NCBI RefSeq assembly: GCF_001905125.1
Contig: NZ_LWLE01000025.1
Location: forward strand, 1 to 64,000
DNA length: 64,000 bases
Source of the DNA: Streptomyces sp. TSRI0281
Lineage (GTDB): Bacteria; Actinomycetota; Actinomycetes; Streptomycetales; Streptomycetaceae
Direction: 5' to 3'
Within the stretch, counting starts at the first letter, position 1, and the number at the start of each line of letters is the position of its first letter. Of this stretch, positions 26,311 to 35,396 are shown piece after piece. The notes below the pieces were generated by a model that was not told the origin of the DNA, made no database searches, and saw only the letters and a list, made by a program, of their open reading frames with translations. A program made the position numbers and the translations under genes.

Positions 26311-26718
26311 TCAGGGCGCCTGCCGGATCACCTTCGTCACCCGGCACTCAACATTCCCCTCCACCCTGTCCAGCGATTTCGCTTCCCCCGCAACCTCCTG
26401 ACCAGGGGACACCTTGATCGACTCCGACACTGCCTCGGTCAGACGGTCCCCCAACGGGTCAACGAACGCAACGGTGACGGTGTAGACGCCGTTCTTGGTG
26501 GTCCCGTTCGTGATCAGGAAGTCCGCGGTATGCCACCCCGTCCGCTCGTTCACCCCACACCCGGCGATCTTCACGTCGGCTTCGGCACCCGCGGGCTTCG
26601 ACTCCTCGGACCCGCTCCCGCCGTCCGAGCCGCACCCAGTGGCACTCAGCAGCACCAGCAGACCCGCCGCCACGATCTTCCCTGTGTTACTCCTCTTCAG
26701 CGGCTGCTGAAGCGACAT
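26311..26718 (-). CDS. Lipoprotein, paralogue 2 (FxLYD-like)
   Basis: 135 aa from ATG 26718. Signal peptide with lipobox (GLLVLLSATGC), a short Gly/Ser/Glu spacer, then the same beta domain as its neighbour: VKIAGCGVNERTGWHTADFL, VYTVTVAFVDPLGDRL and VECRVTKVIRQAP. One copy is lipid-anchored and the other membrane-spanning, so the pair displays the same module on two different anchors. A longer in-frame start exists but lies in the conserved leader and is not favoured. Confidence 0.75.
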   Translation of the reverse strand: MSLQQPLKRSNTGKIVAAGLLVLLSATGCGSDGGSGSEESKPAGAEADVKIAGCGVNERTGWHTADFLITNGTTKNGVYTVTVAFVDPLGDRLTEAVSESIKVSPGQEVAGEAKSLDRVEGNVECRVTKVIRQAP

Positions 26719-26826
26719 GTATCCCCCCACATAGCGGTCGGTGTGAAGGGGACACCGTACGACCGAATGGAATGCCTGCACCCGGAAAACCGGCAGATCG
26801 TGACGGACCCGCATGCTGTCACCACA
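26716..26826 (-). repeat. Leader copy B of a duplicated upstream region
   Basis: Counterpart of 26166-26274; same blocks in the same order and at the same distance from the start codon. Confidence 0.65.
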
Positions 26827-26854
26827 CGTCGGGTCCGCCCCCGCACCAGTCGAT

Positions 26855-26972
26855 CAGCCCGGCGCAGGAACTCCGTCACGTCTCGCACCGACATCGCCAG
26901 CCCGAGGATCTCGCCGTCCACGCGCACCTGCCGGCCGTGCCCGTACTGCCAGGGCTCACTTACCGCGTACAC
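26855..26972 (-). pseudogene. Fragment of a small unknown protein
   Basis: The minus strand reads EPWQYGHGRQVRVDGEILGL followed by AMSVRDVTEFLRRAD. The PW.YG.GRQVRVDGE pattern recalls a group of small Streptomyces proteins of unknown role. The frame then continues into the paralogue leader, so the 3' part is lost. 26973-27351 holds no gene I can support. Confidence 0.3.
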
Positions 26973-27351
26973 CCCCGAGTGGCGACCCGGCCGCCACGAC
27001 CATCGAGTCGTGGAGTCAAGAGCAGGTGCACCGCGGCTGCACTGCTGAACGCACGAGGGTCGCCGAGAGTGTTTCGGAGCTGAACTTGTCGGGCTGCACG
27101 TGGCGTCGAGCGCCGCGAACCAGTAGGTGTGACGGACAGTCGAGGGTCGGACCTACCCGACGGCCCCATGCAGACAGGTGGAGAGAGCATCAGCAGCTCA
27201 GGGCTGGGATGACCAGTCAACTCTCCCCAGCTTCAGACATTGACGCCTTGGTGATGAGCCCCATAAATCACCGTCTCAACTCGAATTTTCCCTTGGTAGT
27301 GCTCTGACCGTATAGGTTCACCGGTTTGGGTATCTCCGGCCCTGCACCCGC

Positions 27352-27660
27352 TCAGGAGGCGGTTGTTGTTGCCCAGGTTCGGAACAGGGTGAGGGCCTCG
27401 GTGAGGTTTCCGGGACCGCACGCGGCGTGGAAGGTCTTCTCAGCTATCCAGGTGCGGACCCAGTCCTGCGTGCCGCGGTTGACCTCCTGGAGGTTGTAGT
27501 CGCGTCCTTCCAGGTCCGTCTCCGCCAAATCGATCTCGATGGTCCAGCCGGGATTGTCGAGCGTGGCAATCTTCACGCCCCACTCGTGCTCCCAGTCGCC
27601 GTCGCACTGCTGCGTGTACCAGTTCTGCAGCCAGTCGAGAAGGGGCTCCGAATCGCTCAT
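27352..27660 (-). CDS. Imm53-family immunity protein (orphan)
   Basis: 102 aa from ATG 27660. The sequence fits Imm53: LLDWLQNWYTQQCDGDWEHE, WGVKIATLDNPGWTIEIDLA and NLTEALTLFRTWA. Imm53 proteins are immunity partners of polymorphic toxins. No toxin gene adjoins it; an IS701 relic begins right upstream, so the toxin may have been lost or the gene may protect against kin. The start is clean but the open frame continues upstream into the IS. Confidence 0.75.
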   Translation of the reverse strand: MSDSEPLLDWLQNWYTQQCDGDWEHEWGVKIATLDNPGWTIEIDLAETDLEGRDYNLQEVNRGTQDWVRTWIAEKTFHAACGPGNLTEALTLFRTWATTTAS

Positions 27661-27669
27661 GGCAGGAGA

Positions 27670-28036
27670 TGCTAGTACTGCAACGGTCTTTGGCCTGATG
27701 GGTGGGCAGTTTCGGGTGGTGTGTGGCCGCGTTGTTTGTAGTGGCTGAGGCGGGCTTGGTGTTGTCGTCTGCGGCGCCAGTGTGACCAGTGCAGGACGTG
27801 GTCGATGGGTGCGGGGCGGCGGTGGGTGAGGCGGTGGATCAGGCGTCGTAGTTCGGGGAGGGTGAGGGGTATGAGCTGGGAGGATCCGTTTCTGCTTTGT
27901 CGGTGTCGAGTGCGCGGGCTCGCAGGACGGTGAGGCAGGCGTGGGCGGCCATGGCGAGGGTGATGTGGCGGTGCCAGCCGGGGTAGCGGCGGACTTGGTA
28001 GTCGTCCAGGCCGCATTCCTGCTTGGCGGTCTGGAA
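27670..28036 (-). pseudogene. IS701-family transposase C-terminal remnant
   Basis: Across two frames the minus strand gives ECGLDDYQVRRYPGWHRHIT, LAMAAHACLTVLRARALDT and then LIPLTLPELRRLIHRLTHR with HVLHWSHWRRRRQHQARLSH, the end of Streptomyces IS701/IS4-like transposases. The 5' part was removed where the IS6 element inserted at 28037. Confidence 0.65.
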
Positions 28037-28900
28037 GGCGCTGTCACGTTGTTGAGTGTGTGAGTGTCTGATGGCGTGTCGGGTGTGGTGGGGCCGGGTT
28101 CCGGTCCTGTGCTCAGGCCGCGGTGGGCAGGGCGGTGGCGCCGGTGGCCTGGTCCCAGATGGTGAAGCGGATGGTCATCTCGGCGCGGTAGTGGGATGTG
28201 GTCATCAGGTGGCGGCGGGGCCGGAAGTGGGGTGAGATGCCGCTGAACGCGGCCAGGAACCGCTGGGCTGCGCCGACGCTGCGGAAGCCCTTCATCGCGC
28301 GTTCGCGTTGCCGGGTCGGCTGGTGGCTGTTCCGGCCCGGTTGTTGAGGCCTTTTGTGGGAGCGGTGTTCCACGGAGGGCATGACCTCGCGGTGGGCCGC
28401 GCCGTAGGAGCGGAGCTTGTCCGTGATGATCACCCGCGGCACGGCCCCGATTCCTTTGAGGAGCCTGCGGAAGAAGCGCCTGGCCGCAGCCTTGTCCCTT
28501 CGGCCCTGGACCAGGATGTCGAGCACGGTGCCGTCGGCGTCGACGGCCCGCCACAGGTACTTCCGCTCCCCGTTGATCTTCACGAACACCTCGTCCAGAT
28601 GCCATTTATCCCCCGGCCGCGGCCGGCGGCGGCGCAGTCCGTTCGCATAGGCCTGCCCGAACTTCATACACCAGCGGCGGACGGTCTCGTGGGAGAGGAT
28701 CACACCGCGCTGGAGCATCAGCTCCTCCACCTCACGGAACGACAGCGGGAAGCGGAAGTACAGCCACACGCAATGGGAGATCACCTCGACCGGGTACCGG
28801 TGTCCCCTGTACGACGGCGGCGCTGACGACACGAGCGAACCCCTCCCCGGCACGACCAACTCCAAGATCATCCCACCCGGTCAACCAACGTGACAGTGCC
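28037..28900 (-). mobile_element. IS6-family insertion sequence (864 bp)
   Basis: Terminal inverted repeats GGCGCTGTCACGTTG (28037-28051) and CAACGTGACAGTGCC (28886-28900) differ at one position and enclose one transposase gene; the size is right for IS6. The 8-bp flanks (GTCTGGAA and CTCGTGGA) do not match, and the two sides interrupt different genes (IS701 and an integrase), so the present junction probably arose by recombination between IS copies or an adjacent deletion. Confidence 0.8.
28113..28871 (-). pseudogene. IS6-family transposase with compensated double frameshift
   Basis: The open frame is full length (252 aa): HTH start, PGDKWHLDEVFVKINGERKY (first Asp), VPRVIITDKLRSYGAAHREV (second Asp) and SHQPTRQRERAMKGFRSVGA. 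Between SVEHRS and NSHQ the protein reads HKRPQQPGR; the neighbouring frame reads KGLNNRAGTATS, close to the family's NNRAENSHQ. A pair of opposite indels has thus removed the catalytic Glu of the DDE triad while keeping the frame open. Probably inactive although it looks intact. Confidence 0.75.
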
Positions 28901-30042
28901 CTCGTGGACCTTGACGATGACCTCGTCGATCCTGGGCCGCAAGTAGGTGCCGGTCGTGGTGATGCGCCGGTGGCGCATCACCTGCTGGGCGTCGACCAGG
29001 GTGATGCCCGGGTCCTCGATCAGGCGCAGACACAGGGTGTGCCGCAGGTCGTGCAGCGTGATGTTCGCCCCGATCCGGGCGTTGATCCGGTTCAGCACCG
29101 CCGCAGGGCGGTGTAGGGCAGCAGGCGCGTCGGTCCGCGCAGGGTCCACCACACCGGCTCGTCCGAGGCAGGCCGGTGGCCGTCCTGGGCCAGCTCGCCA
29201 AGGTAGAGCGCCAGCCAGGCGAAGGCTTCCGGGGAGGCCGGGCATGCTTCCTTTTCCCCGCCCAGGCCCTTGGTCTGCACGTAGATCCGGCCCTCGTCCC
29301 GGTGGACGTCGCCGATCGTCATCCCCAGCATCTCGGCGGCCCGCGCGCCGCTGGACAAGAACATGGAGAACAGTGCGCGATTCCGATGGCAGCCCAGCGA
29401 GGTGAACAGGTCCTCGACGACATCGTCGGGGACTGCGCGGGGCTCGCGGTCGACCTGCTTCTACCGGTAGGCGCCCCGGCGGTGCAGCCGGAACGGCTCG
29501 AGCGGGTTGTGATGCGCCTCCAGCCGTCGCACGTCACGCGACTGTGGTGGCACCGGGGAGACCAGCGGCCCCTGTCCGGTCTGCAGATGATGATCGTAGA
29601 ACGCCGCCAGCACCGATACCGCGTGGTTGATGGTTGCCGGGGCATAGCCCGACTTCAGGTACGGCTTGCCGGTGCGCGCGTTCAGCGACCCCGGCGCGGG
29701 TGCGTCCGGGAGGCTCCGGTCCCGCGCCGGGTTGTGGCACGTCCGCAGCCACAGGACGAAGTCGCGTACGTCCACGCGCTTCGCGCGGCTCCATTCGACG
29801 TCCACTGCGGCGAGGAACCGGAACCAGCGCAGCAGGTCAAAGGCATAGGACCGGCAGGAAGCCGGGGTGTTGCCGCAGGCAAGCAGTTCTCGCAGGAACT
29901 CGCCTGCCGGTGAGATCGGCCGCCCCGCACCATCGAGCACCACCCAGGGAAGCGTCGCGGCAGTGGTCGCCTCCACACTGCCCACTCGCGCCACCACCAG
30001 GCCCGACATCTCGCGTTCGGGTATCGCCACATCGTGATCCAT
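28901..30042 (-). pseudogene. Tyrosine recombinase/integrase, broken at three places
   Basis: About 380 aa when joined. N-terminal core-binding domain from ATG 30042 (EFLRELLACGNTPASCRSYA, FDLLRWFRFLAAVDVEWSRA). A nonsense codon TAG follows HRRGAYR near 29461, where a Gln is expected before KQVDREPRAVPDD. The catalytic part continues in the same frame (FLSSGARAAEMLGMTIGDVH), a one-base deletion near 29100 shifts the frame, and HDLRHTLCLRLIEDPGITL, VMRHRRITTTGTYLRPRID supply the H-x2-R, H and Tyr residues. The 3' end is cut by the IS6 inverted repeat. Confidence 0.75.
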
Positions 30043-30369
30043 CGCATCTCCGTCTCATTGGGCACATCCCCAACGGAGACTCCTCACGCTCACCAAGCCG
30101 ACACGCAGGACACGCCGATAGTGCGGTCAACGGGTCGATGGACCGCCTTGCCCGAGTAGGACAGGCGGAGAGAGAGACCCTTGCCCGCGACGCCGACACC
30201 GCAGCCGAGGTCCTGACCCAGCACCTCACCCAGACCGCGGCCGGACTGACCGACTGCTCGCACCACGAACCCACGAACCCACGAACGAAGCCTGATGCGC
30301 CCTGTTCGGCCTGGCCGCACGACCGCACGTGAACACCGAAACCGGAGCCACAGCCGGCAGGAGGAAGGG

Positions 30370-30951
30370 GTCCTCGACCAGCTCAACAGTCTTCTTCATC
30401 GGCAAGTCCGCAGACAGGAAGGCCGCGAGGAGGAACCAACCCCGTGTGTCATCGACTCCCAGAGCATCAAGACCTCCACCAATGTCCCCGCTTCCGAGCA
30501 GGGCATTGATGCCGGAAAGAAGATCGTGGGCCGCAAGCGGAGCATCTTCATCGACACCGTCGGTCTGCTACTGACGGTTCCGGTCACCGCGGCCGGCGTG
30601 CAGGACTCCATCGCCGGCCGGACCCTCACCGACAGGGTCGCCGTCGACCATCCCACCGTCCGCAAGACCTGGGTCGACGGCGGCTACCGCCAGCACCTCG
30701 TCGAGCACGCCGCCACCCTCGACATCGAGATGCACATCGTCCGCCGCGACCCCACCACCAGAGGATTTACCGTCCTGTCACAACAATGGACCGTCGGGAG
30801 AACGCTGGGCCGGCTCATGAACCACCGCCGCCTCGCACTCGACTACGAAACCCACCCACACCGCTCCGAAGCCATGATCCACCTCGCAATGATCAACCTC
30901 ATGACCCGCAGATCCATTGCGGAATCCGCCCCGAGCCGGTGCGGAACCTGA
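30370..30951 (+). pseudogene. IS5-family transposase, 5'-truncated
   Basis: TPCVIDSQSIKTSTNVP (first catalytic Asp region), GRKRSIFIDTVGLLLTVPVT, RKTWVDGGYRQHLVEHA and RLMNHRRLALDYETHPHRSE are the blocks of an IS5/IS427-type DDE transposase. The N-terminal HTH part is absent and no good start exists upstream. 30043-30369 otherwise holds only the upstream region of the integrase. Confidence 0.65.
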
Positions 30952-31144
30952 ACCACTCCCAAGCAGGCAATCCGGGATGAAACAACAGGGTGAAACGCCC
31001 TCCAAGCCGGTCGATCCAGTAGATGACGGACAGGTGGCCGACGGACGCGATGCGCACGTCCTCGCCCTCGATGGTCCGTCCGGGCGCGAGAACCCGGCGC
31101 CACGCGATGTCGGCGGCTGCACGGAATGCGGACGATCGGGTCAT
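30899..31144 (-). pseudogene. Truncated unknown gene ending in the IS5 relic
   Basis: From ATG 31144: MTRSSAFRAAADIAWRRVLA, then RIASVGHLSVIYWIDRLGGR, FTLLFHPGLPAWEWFRF, with normal third-position GC. The last ~17 codons lie inside IS5-derived sequence, so the native C-terminus has been replaced. Family unknown. Confidence 0.35.
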
Positions 31145-31372
31145 TGTCCCCATGGGGGATCCGCTGCGGCGTCGATCTGCTCCGCGTCCGTGGGGGGCTC
31201 CTCGTGCCTTCTCCGCACCGGGCCACGGGGGCGATCTTCCATGCTTCCACCCGCCACAGGTACGCCGATCGACGCCTCGCCTCAACTCCCTTCCTTGAGT
31301 CTGCCTTTCGGGAACGGTCCGGGTGAGCGGACGCTGGTGCCGTCCGCTCACCCGGCAGGGACACGGCCGGTC

Positions 31373-32110
31373 TCACGACCCGGACGAGGCGCTGATATCC
31401 CGAAACTCCGCCCGGGCGTCCTCGGTGTAGGCACCCATGCTGCCCGAGGTGTACGGCCGTTCCCGGTCGGTGAAATCGGCCACTTCGCGGCCGTCCACCG
31501 CCACCGTCATCCGCGCACCGCGCTGCCGGATCCGGACCTCTGACCAGTCGCCGACCGGGAAGTGGGGCATACCGGTGGCGAGGAACCGCTGTCCGCCTCG
31601 GTATTCGGGGTCCCGTTTGCCCAGTTCCCAGCCATTGGGCTTGAGCGCCAGATAGTAGAAGTGCTCCGGGTCGTCGTAGGACCAGACCAGCCAGGCCACC
31701 TCCCACGGGTTGGGGTCGGGCTCGCGCAACTGCTCGGCGGTACGTATCCGGGCGCGGTAGTCCAGCACGCCGTACCGGGTTGTGGAGATGACCAGACAGG
31801 CATGGGTACGGTCTTGTTCACGGGCCGTGCGCGGAGTGAGCGTCAGCTCGTCCACCGTGCCGGTATTGGCGCCGTAGCCGTGGAAGACGGACTGCCAGGG
31901 GCCGTACACCATGCCGTCCTGCCAGGACTCGACCGAGTCGGTACCGTGCCCCTCTTCCCGGAGCAGTGCCGTGACCAGGCCGGTGCTCACCACAACAAGG
32001 ACGGCCAGCAGCAGCCCGCCGGTCCGGCGGTAGGAGCGCCACAACATGCGCAAACGGTACCGCCGGACCATCCATGCCGCGTGGGCCGTCCGGGGCCGGT
32101 ACGCGGTCAT
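31373..32110 (-). CDS. Membrane-anchored LamG/DUF1080-like protein of the polysaccharide locus
   Basis: 245 aa. N-terminal membrane anchor at about 31-50 (LLLAVLVVVSTGLVTALL) and an outer jelly-roll-like domain: FHGYGANTGTVDELTLTPRT, SYDDPEHFYYLALKPNGWEL and GDWSEVRIRQRGARMTVAVD with DRERPYTSGSMGAYTEDAR. These are typical of concanavalin-like sugar-binding or DUF1080-type domains, often annotated as calcium-binding in Streptomyces. The ATG overlaps the stop of the upstream epimerase gene (ATGA), so it is coupled. A role in holding or trimming the polymer at the membrane is inferred. Confidence 0.7.
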   Translation of the reverse strand: MTAYRPRTAHAAWMVRRYRLRMLWRSYRRTGGLLLAVLVVVSTGLVTALLREEGHGTDSVESWQDGMVYGPWQSVFHGYGANTGTVDELTLTPRTAREQDRTHACLVISTTRYGVLDYRARIRTAEQLREPDPNPWEVAWLVWSYDDPEHFYYLALKPNGWELGKRDPEYRGGQRFLATGMPHFPVGDWSEVRIRQRGARMTVAVDGREVADFTDRERPYTSGSMGAYTEDARAEFRDISASSGS

Positions 32111-33381
32111 CCCGCCCCGTGTTCGTCGTCGCCCGGTGCCTCGTGCCTGCCGTCGGTGGGCGTCCTCTGCCCGTGGATGACGGCCGGGGTGCCGCCGAAG
32201 TCGCTGGTGAGGCGGGCCACGATGCGGTCGGCCGCGTGTCCGTCGCCGAACGGGTTGGCGACCGCCGACATCCGTCGGTACTCCTCCGGGTCGTCCAGCA
32301 GCCGCACGGCGGCGGCCAGGATCTCCTCCGGATCGGTGCCCACCAGCCGGGCCGCCCCCGCCTCCACCGCCTCCGGCCGTTCGGTGGTGGACCGCAGCAC
32401 CAGCGCCGGCTTGCCCAGGCTCGGGGCCTCCTCCTGGAGCCCGCCGGAATCGGTCATCACCAGGTCGCAGGCGGCGAGAGTGGCGGCGAAGTCCAGATAG
32501 TCCAGCGGGTCCACCACCGAGATCCCGGGGTGACCCTCCAGTGCCGGCAGCAGGGCCTCCCGTACCGCCGGACTGCGGTGCAGCGGGAGCACGATCTCCA
32601 CATCTCCCCGGTCGGCCAGCCGCCGGAGCGCCGCACCCATGGAGCGCATCCGGTCACCCTGGTTCTCCCGGCGGTGCAGGGTGAGGAGCACCCGTCGCCC
32701 ATCGGTGCGGAAGGCGCTCCGCCCGGCGCCCCGCCCCAGCACCCACAGCAGGTTGTCGACGACCGTGTTGCCGGTGGTGATCACCTGTCCGTCGGGTACG
32801 CCCTCGGCCCGCAGATGGCCGGCGGACCGCGCGGTGGGGGCGAAGTGCCAGTTCGCGAGGCGGCCGATCAGTCGGCGGTTCAGCTCCTCGGGGAAGGGAT
32901 TGTCCGGGATACCGGTGCGCAGCCCCGCCTCGACATGGGCCACCGGGATGTGTTCGTAGAAGGCGGCGAGAGCGCCGCAGAGCGCCGTGGTGGTGTCGCC
33001 CTGGACCACCACCAGATCGGGCCGTTCGGTCCGGATGACCGTGCCCAGGCCCTCCATCAGGCGGGCGGTCAGCTCGGAGAGCCGCTGCCGGTCCCGCATC
33101 ACCGCCAGGTCGGTCTTGACCCCCACTTCGAGCAGGCCGAGCATCTGTTGCAGCATTTCCCGGTGCTGGCCGGTGGTCACCACCATCGGCTGGAAGAGCG
33201 GGGAGGCGGACATCGCCCGGCTGACCGGGGCCAGTTTGATTGCCTCCGGGCGGGTGCCGAGTACCAGCATGGCGCGCACCGTGCCGGGTGGAGCGGCGGA
33301 GCGCTCCGGGGCGTCCCCGGCCGGGCGCGGCGCGGACGCGTTGTCCACGGGTGATAACAGCGGGTTCTCCGATGAGGACAT
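32107..33381 (-). CDS. wecB: UDP-N-acetylglucosamine 2-epimerase (non-hydrolysing)
   Basis: 424 aa from ATG 33381 with AAGGGAGAGCC upstream. Family motifs: LVLGTRPEAIKLAPV, VVTTGQHREMLQQMLGL, VVVQGDTTTALCGALAAFYE, HVEAGLRTG, NPFPEELNRRLIGRLA and MTDSGGLQEEAPSLGKPALV. The enzyme interconverts UDP-GlcNAc and UDP-ManNAc. Between a GT2 synthase and a LamG-like protein, it would provide ManNAc units for the exopolysaccharide. A ~35-residue extension precedes the catalytic start. Symbol given for the enzyme family (WecB/MnaA); the pathway differs from enterobacterial ECA. Confidence 0.9.
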   Translation of the reverse strand: MSSSENPLLSPVDNASAPRPAGDAPERSAAPPGTVRAMLVLGTRPEAIKLAPVSRAMSASPLFQPMVVTTGQHREMLQQMLGLLEVGVKTDLAVMRDRQRLSELTARLMEGLGTVIRTERPDLVVVQGDTTTALCGALAAFYEHIPVAHVEAGLRTGIPDNPFPEELNRRLIGRLANWHFAPTARSAGHLRAEGVPDGQVITTGNTVVDNLLWVLGRGAGRSAFRTDGRRVLLTLHRRENQGDRMRSMGAALRRLADRGDVEIVLPLHRSPAVREALLPALEGHPGISVVDPLDYLDFAATLAACDLVMTDSGGLQEEAPSLGKPALVLRSTTERPEAVEAGAARLVGTDPEEILAAAVRLLDDPEEYRRMSAVANPFGDGHAADRIVARLTSDFGGTPAVIHGQRTPTDGRHEAPGDDEHGAG

Positions 33382-33489
33382 GGCTCTCCCTTGACGAGAC
33401 AAACGGAAGGAGCAGGAGCGGTTCGTCGGGCGGCACCGGCGGCGCATACGACACCGGCGTACGGGCCGGCCGGCGGCGGTACGGACGGG

Positions 33490-33505
33490 CCGCACCGCGG
33501 TGCGG
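33490..33505. repeat. 16-bp perfect palindrome between the GT2 and epimerase genes
   Basis: CCGCACCGCGGTGCGG lies in the 203-bp gap that separates the two otherwise closely packed genes. It could be an internal promoter operator or an RNA hairpin adjusting downstream expression. Confidence 0.4.
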
Positions 33506-33584
33506 TCGCGCGGATGGTACGGGTGGGGCCCCGAGCGGCGTGGATGGTACGCGAGTGGTGCGGGTGAAACCTTGAACCGACGGG

Positions 33585-34826
33585 TCAGCTGCGGGCTGTC
33601 TTCAGCCAGGTTCGCTTGCCGGTGACGGTCCGCCAGAGTCCCATCCAGCCTGCGGCGAACCAGATATAGCCATAGATGATGAAGACATGCCCGAGCAGTA
33701 CCGCCTGGATCGCGGTGAGCGACCGCTCGCGCACCCGGTACACGAAGCCGTAGATCCAGGCCGAGGTGAACGAGAGCAGATACGGGCCGAGGAACCACAT
33801 GACGGAGACGAGCGGACGGCCCGCCCTGATCGATCCGGCGACCGTGCCGAGGAGCGCGACCAGGAACGAGAGCGGCAGGAGCGAGGTGAGCAGGATCAGT
33901 ACCGGGCTGGACAGATGGTAGATCAGGTCCATCGCCGCCCGGCCCCCGACGTCGCGCAGTATCAGCGGGGTCAGGTTGGCCGACTGGAGATGTCCCTGGA
34001 ACCAGCGTGACCGCTGGCGGATCAGTCGGCGCACTTCGAGGACGGCCTGCTGGGAGACGGCCGCCGTGGTGCAGTGCTGGTTGGTCCAGCCACGGGCGAT
34101 CAGCCGGACCCCCAGGTCCAGATCCTCGGTGAGACTGTCGCTCCACGGATTCTCGCCCAGGGTGTCGAGCGCGGACAGGCGCATGAACTGGCCGTTGCCG
34201 CCCATGCCCACGCTGCCGATGAAACGGCGGGCGCTCTGGAACACATCGCCGTAGACGACGAACTCCATGTCCTGGAGCCGGGCCAGCAGCCCTTCCCGCC
34301 GGTTGTACATCCGGACACCGATCTGGGTTGCCCCGGTCGCCGGATCGTTGAAGAACGGGTCGACGGCGTCGATCACATGCCCGTCCAGCCGGCCGTCCGC
34401 GTCCACGACGCAGAGGATCACATCGTTCGGGTTTCGGCCCTGGAGAAGCGGTGACGCCCGCAGCAGTCGTACGCCGTCATTGAGCGCGGCGCCCTTCCCG
34501 CGCCGGGCGTTCGGCAGATAGCGCTGATGGAGCCAGACCCGCTGGGGATCGGCGGCCCGCGCGATATCGGCCGTTCGGTCGTCGGAGGCGTCGTCGATGA
34601 CCAGGGCGACACATTTCTCGGCCGGCAGAGCGGTGATCCGCGCAAGGCTCTCAGCCAGCACTATCTCCTCATTGAGGCAGGCCAGAAGGAAAACATAGAA
34701 TCTTTGTTCGCCCACGTCAGGTCGGTGCGGCACCTTGCGACGGGAGAGCAGGAACAGGCTGAAATTGTAGGTGCCGGCCAACACGATCAACGCAATGCTG
34801 GCCCATATCAGGGACTCAACGATCAC
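33585..34826 (-). CDS. Processive family 2 glycosyltransferase (polysaccharide synthase)
   Basis: 413 aa from GTG 34826 (GGAGAACGGATC precedes it), which overlaps the upstream stop in GTGA. One N-terminal membrane helix (residues 5-27) and about four C-terminal helices flank the GT-A domain. Motifs of processive beta-synthases are present: IDDASDD at 78-84, VVDADG at 141-146, TEDLDLG at about 226 and QRSRW at about 262. The layout matches PgaC/NodC/hyaluronan-synthase relatives that make and extrude beta-linked polymers. Together with the epimerase, a HexNAc-containing polymer is likely. Confidence 0.88.
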   Translation of the reverse strand: MIVESLIWASIALIVLAGTYNFSLFLLSRRKVPHRPDVGEQRFYVFLLACLNEEIVLAESLARITALPAEKCVALVIDDASDDRTADIARAADPQRVWLHQRYLPNARRGKGAALNDGVRLLRASPLLQGRNPNDVILCVVDADGRLDGHVIDAVDPFFNDPATGATQIGVRMYNRREGLLARLQDMEFVVYGDVFQSARRFIGSVGMGGNGQFMRLSALDTLGENPWSDSLTEDLDLGVRLIARGWTNQHCTTAAVSQQAVLEVRRLIRQRSRWFQGHLQSANLTPLILRDVGGRAAMDLIYHLSSPVLILLTSLLPLSFLVALLGTVAGSIRAGRPLVSVMWFLGPYLLSFTSAWIYGFVYRVRERSLTAIQAVLLGHVFIIYGYIWFAAGWMGLWRTVTGKRTWLKTARS

Positions 34827-35065
34827 GATCCGTTCTCCGCGGCCCAACCCCGGCGCCCAGCGGCGGCGGCATCGGTCACGGAGGGCCTGACACGTAATCG
34901 CAAACGCGCCACGAACAGGCCGAGAACAACCAGAAGATACAAGAGGAATCCCGCCCCCGCGGTCGCCTGCAAAGCACTGGCCACCGGACTCCCGGGTATC
35001 TCCTCCATGGACGCGGCCAGCCCCACCAAGGGCAGCGCTGACCCCAACGCAGACCTACCGTACAT
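34823..35065 (-). CDS. Small single-pass membrane protein coupled to the GT2 synthase
   Basis: 80 aa, start at 35065. One strong hydrophobic segment at about 33-56 (ATAGAGFLLYLLVVLGLFVA) and a basic C-terminal tail RLRLRVRPS. It overlaps the synthase start by 4 nt. Small membrane partners of GT2 synthases (for example PgaD) are common, and this could play that part, but no sequence family is recognised. Confidence 0.6.
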   Translation of the reverse strand: MYGRSALGSALPLVGLAASMEEIPGSPVASALQATAGAGFLLYLLVVLGLFVARLRLRVRPSVTDAAAAGRRGWAAENGS

Positions 35066-35080
35066 CGGTCCCCCCCACCT

Positions 35081-35326
35081 TCAGCTCTGCGCAGGAGTGG
35101 TTGGCACGTCCCCAAACGGAACCGGCCCCTGCGCGCTTACGGAAAGTACCAGAAGCGGCCCCGCAAGTGGTTCTTCGGCGGAAAACCTGGACCTTGATCT
35201 TTCACCGGAGTCCCCATTGACATCCGAAGGGAATGGAGCGAACAATCCCGGCTGTTGAGCTTCGCAATCCGCTTGTGGAATTCCATGAAGGACCGAGCCA
35301 TGGCTCTTGTGTCGCGAATCAGCCAT
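35081..35326 (-). CDS. Possible short leader ORF in the divergent region
   Basis: Within the ~330-bp gap between the GT2-side operon and the DUF2334 gene, an ATG at 35326 follows an excellent site (AAGGAG, 8 nt spacing) and would give 81 aa starting MADSRHKSHGSVLH. Its third-position GC is low, whereas the alternative frame from ATG 35301 (MARSFMEFHKRIAKLNSRDC, 54 aa, stop 35137) is more codon-like. One of the two may be a real peptide of the polysaccharide operon. Not certain. Confidence 0.35.
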   Translation of the reverse strand: MADSRHKSHGSVLHGIPQADCEAQQPGLFAPFPSDVNGDSGERSRSRFSAEEPLAGPLLVLSVSAQGPVPFGDVPTTPAQS

Positions 35327-35396
35327 GTCTCTTTCTCCTTCCCGGCGCTCAGTTCCACGTCATGCGGCGCGGTACCCAAATCGAGGGGGTAAACAA

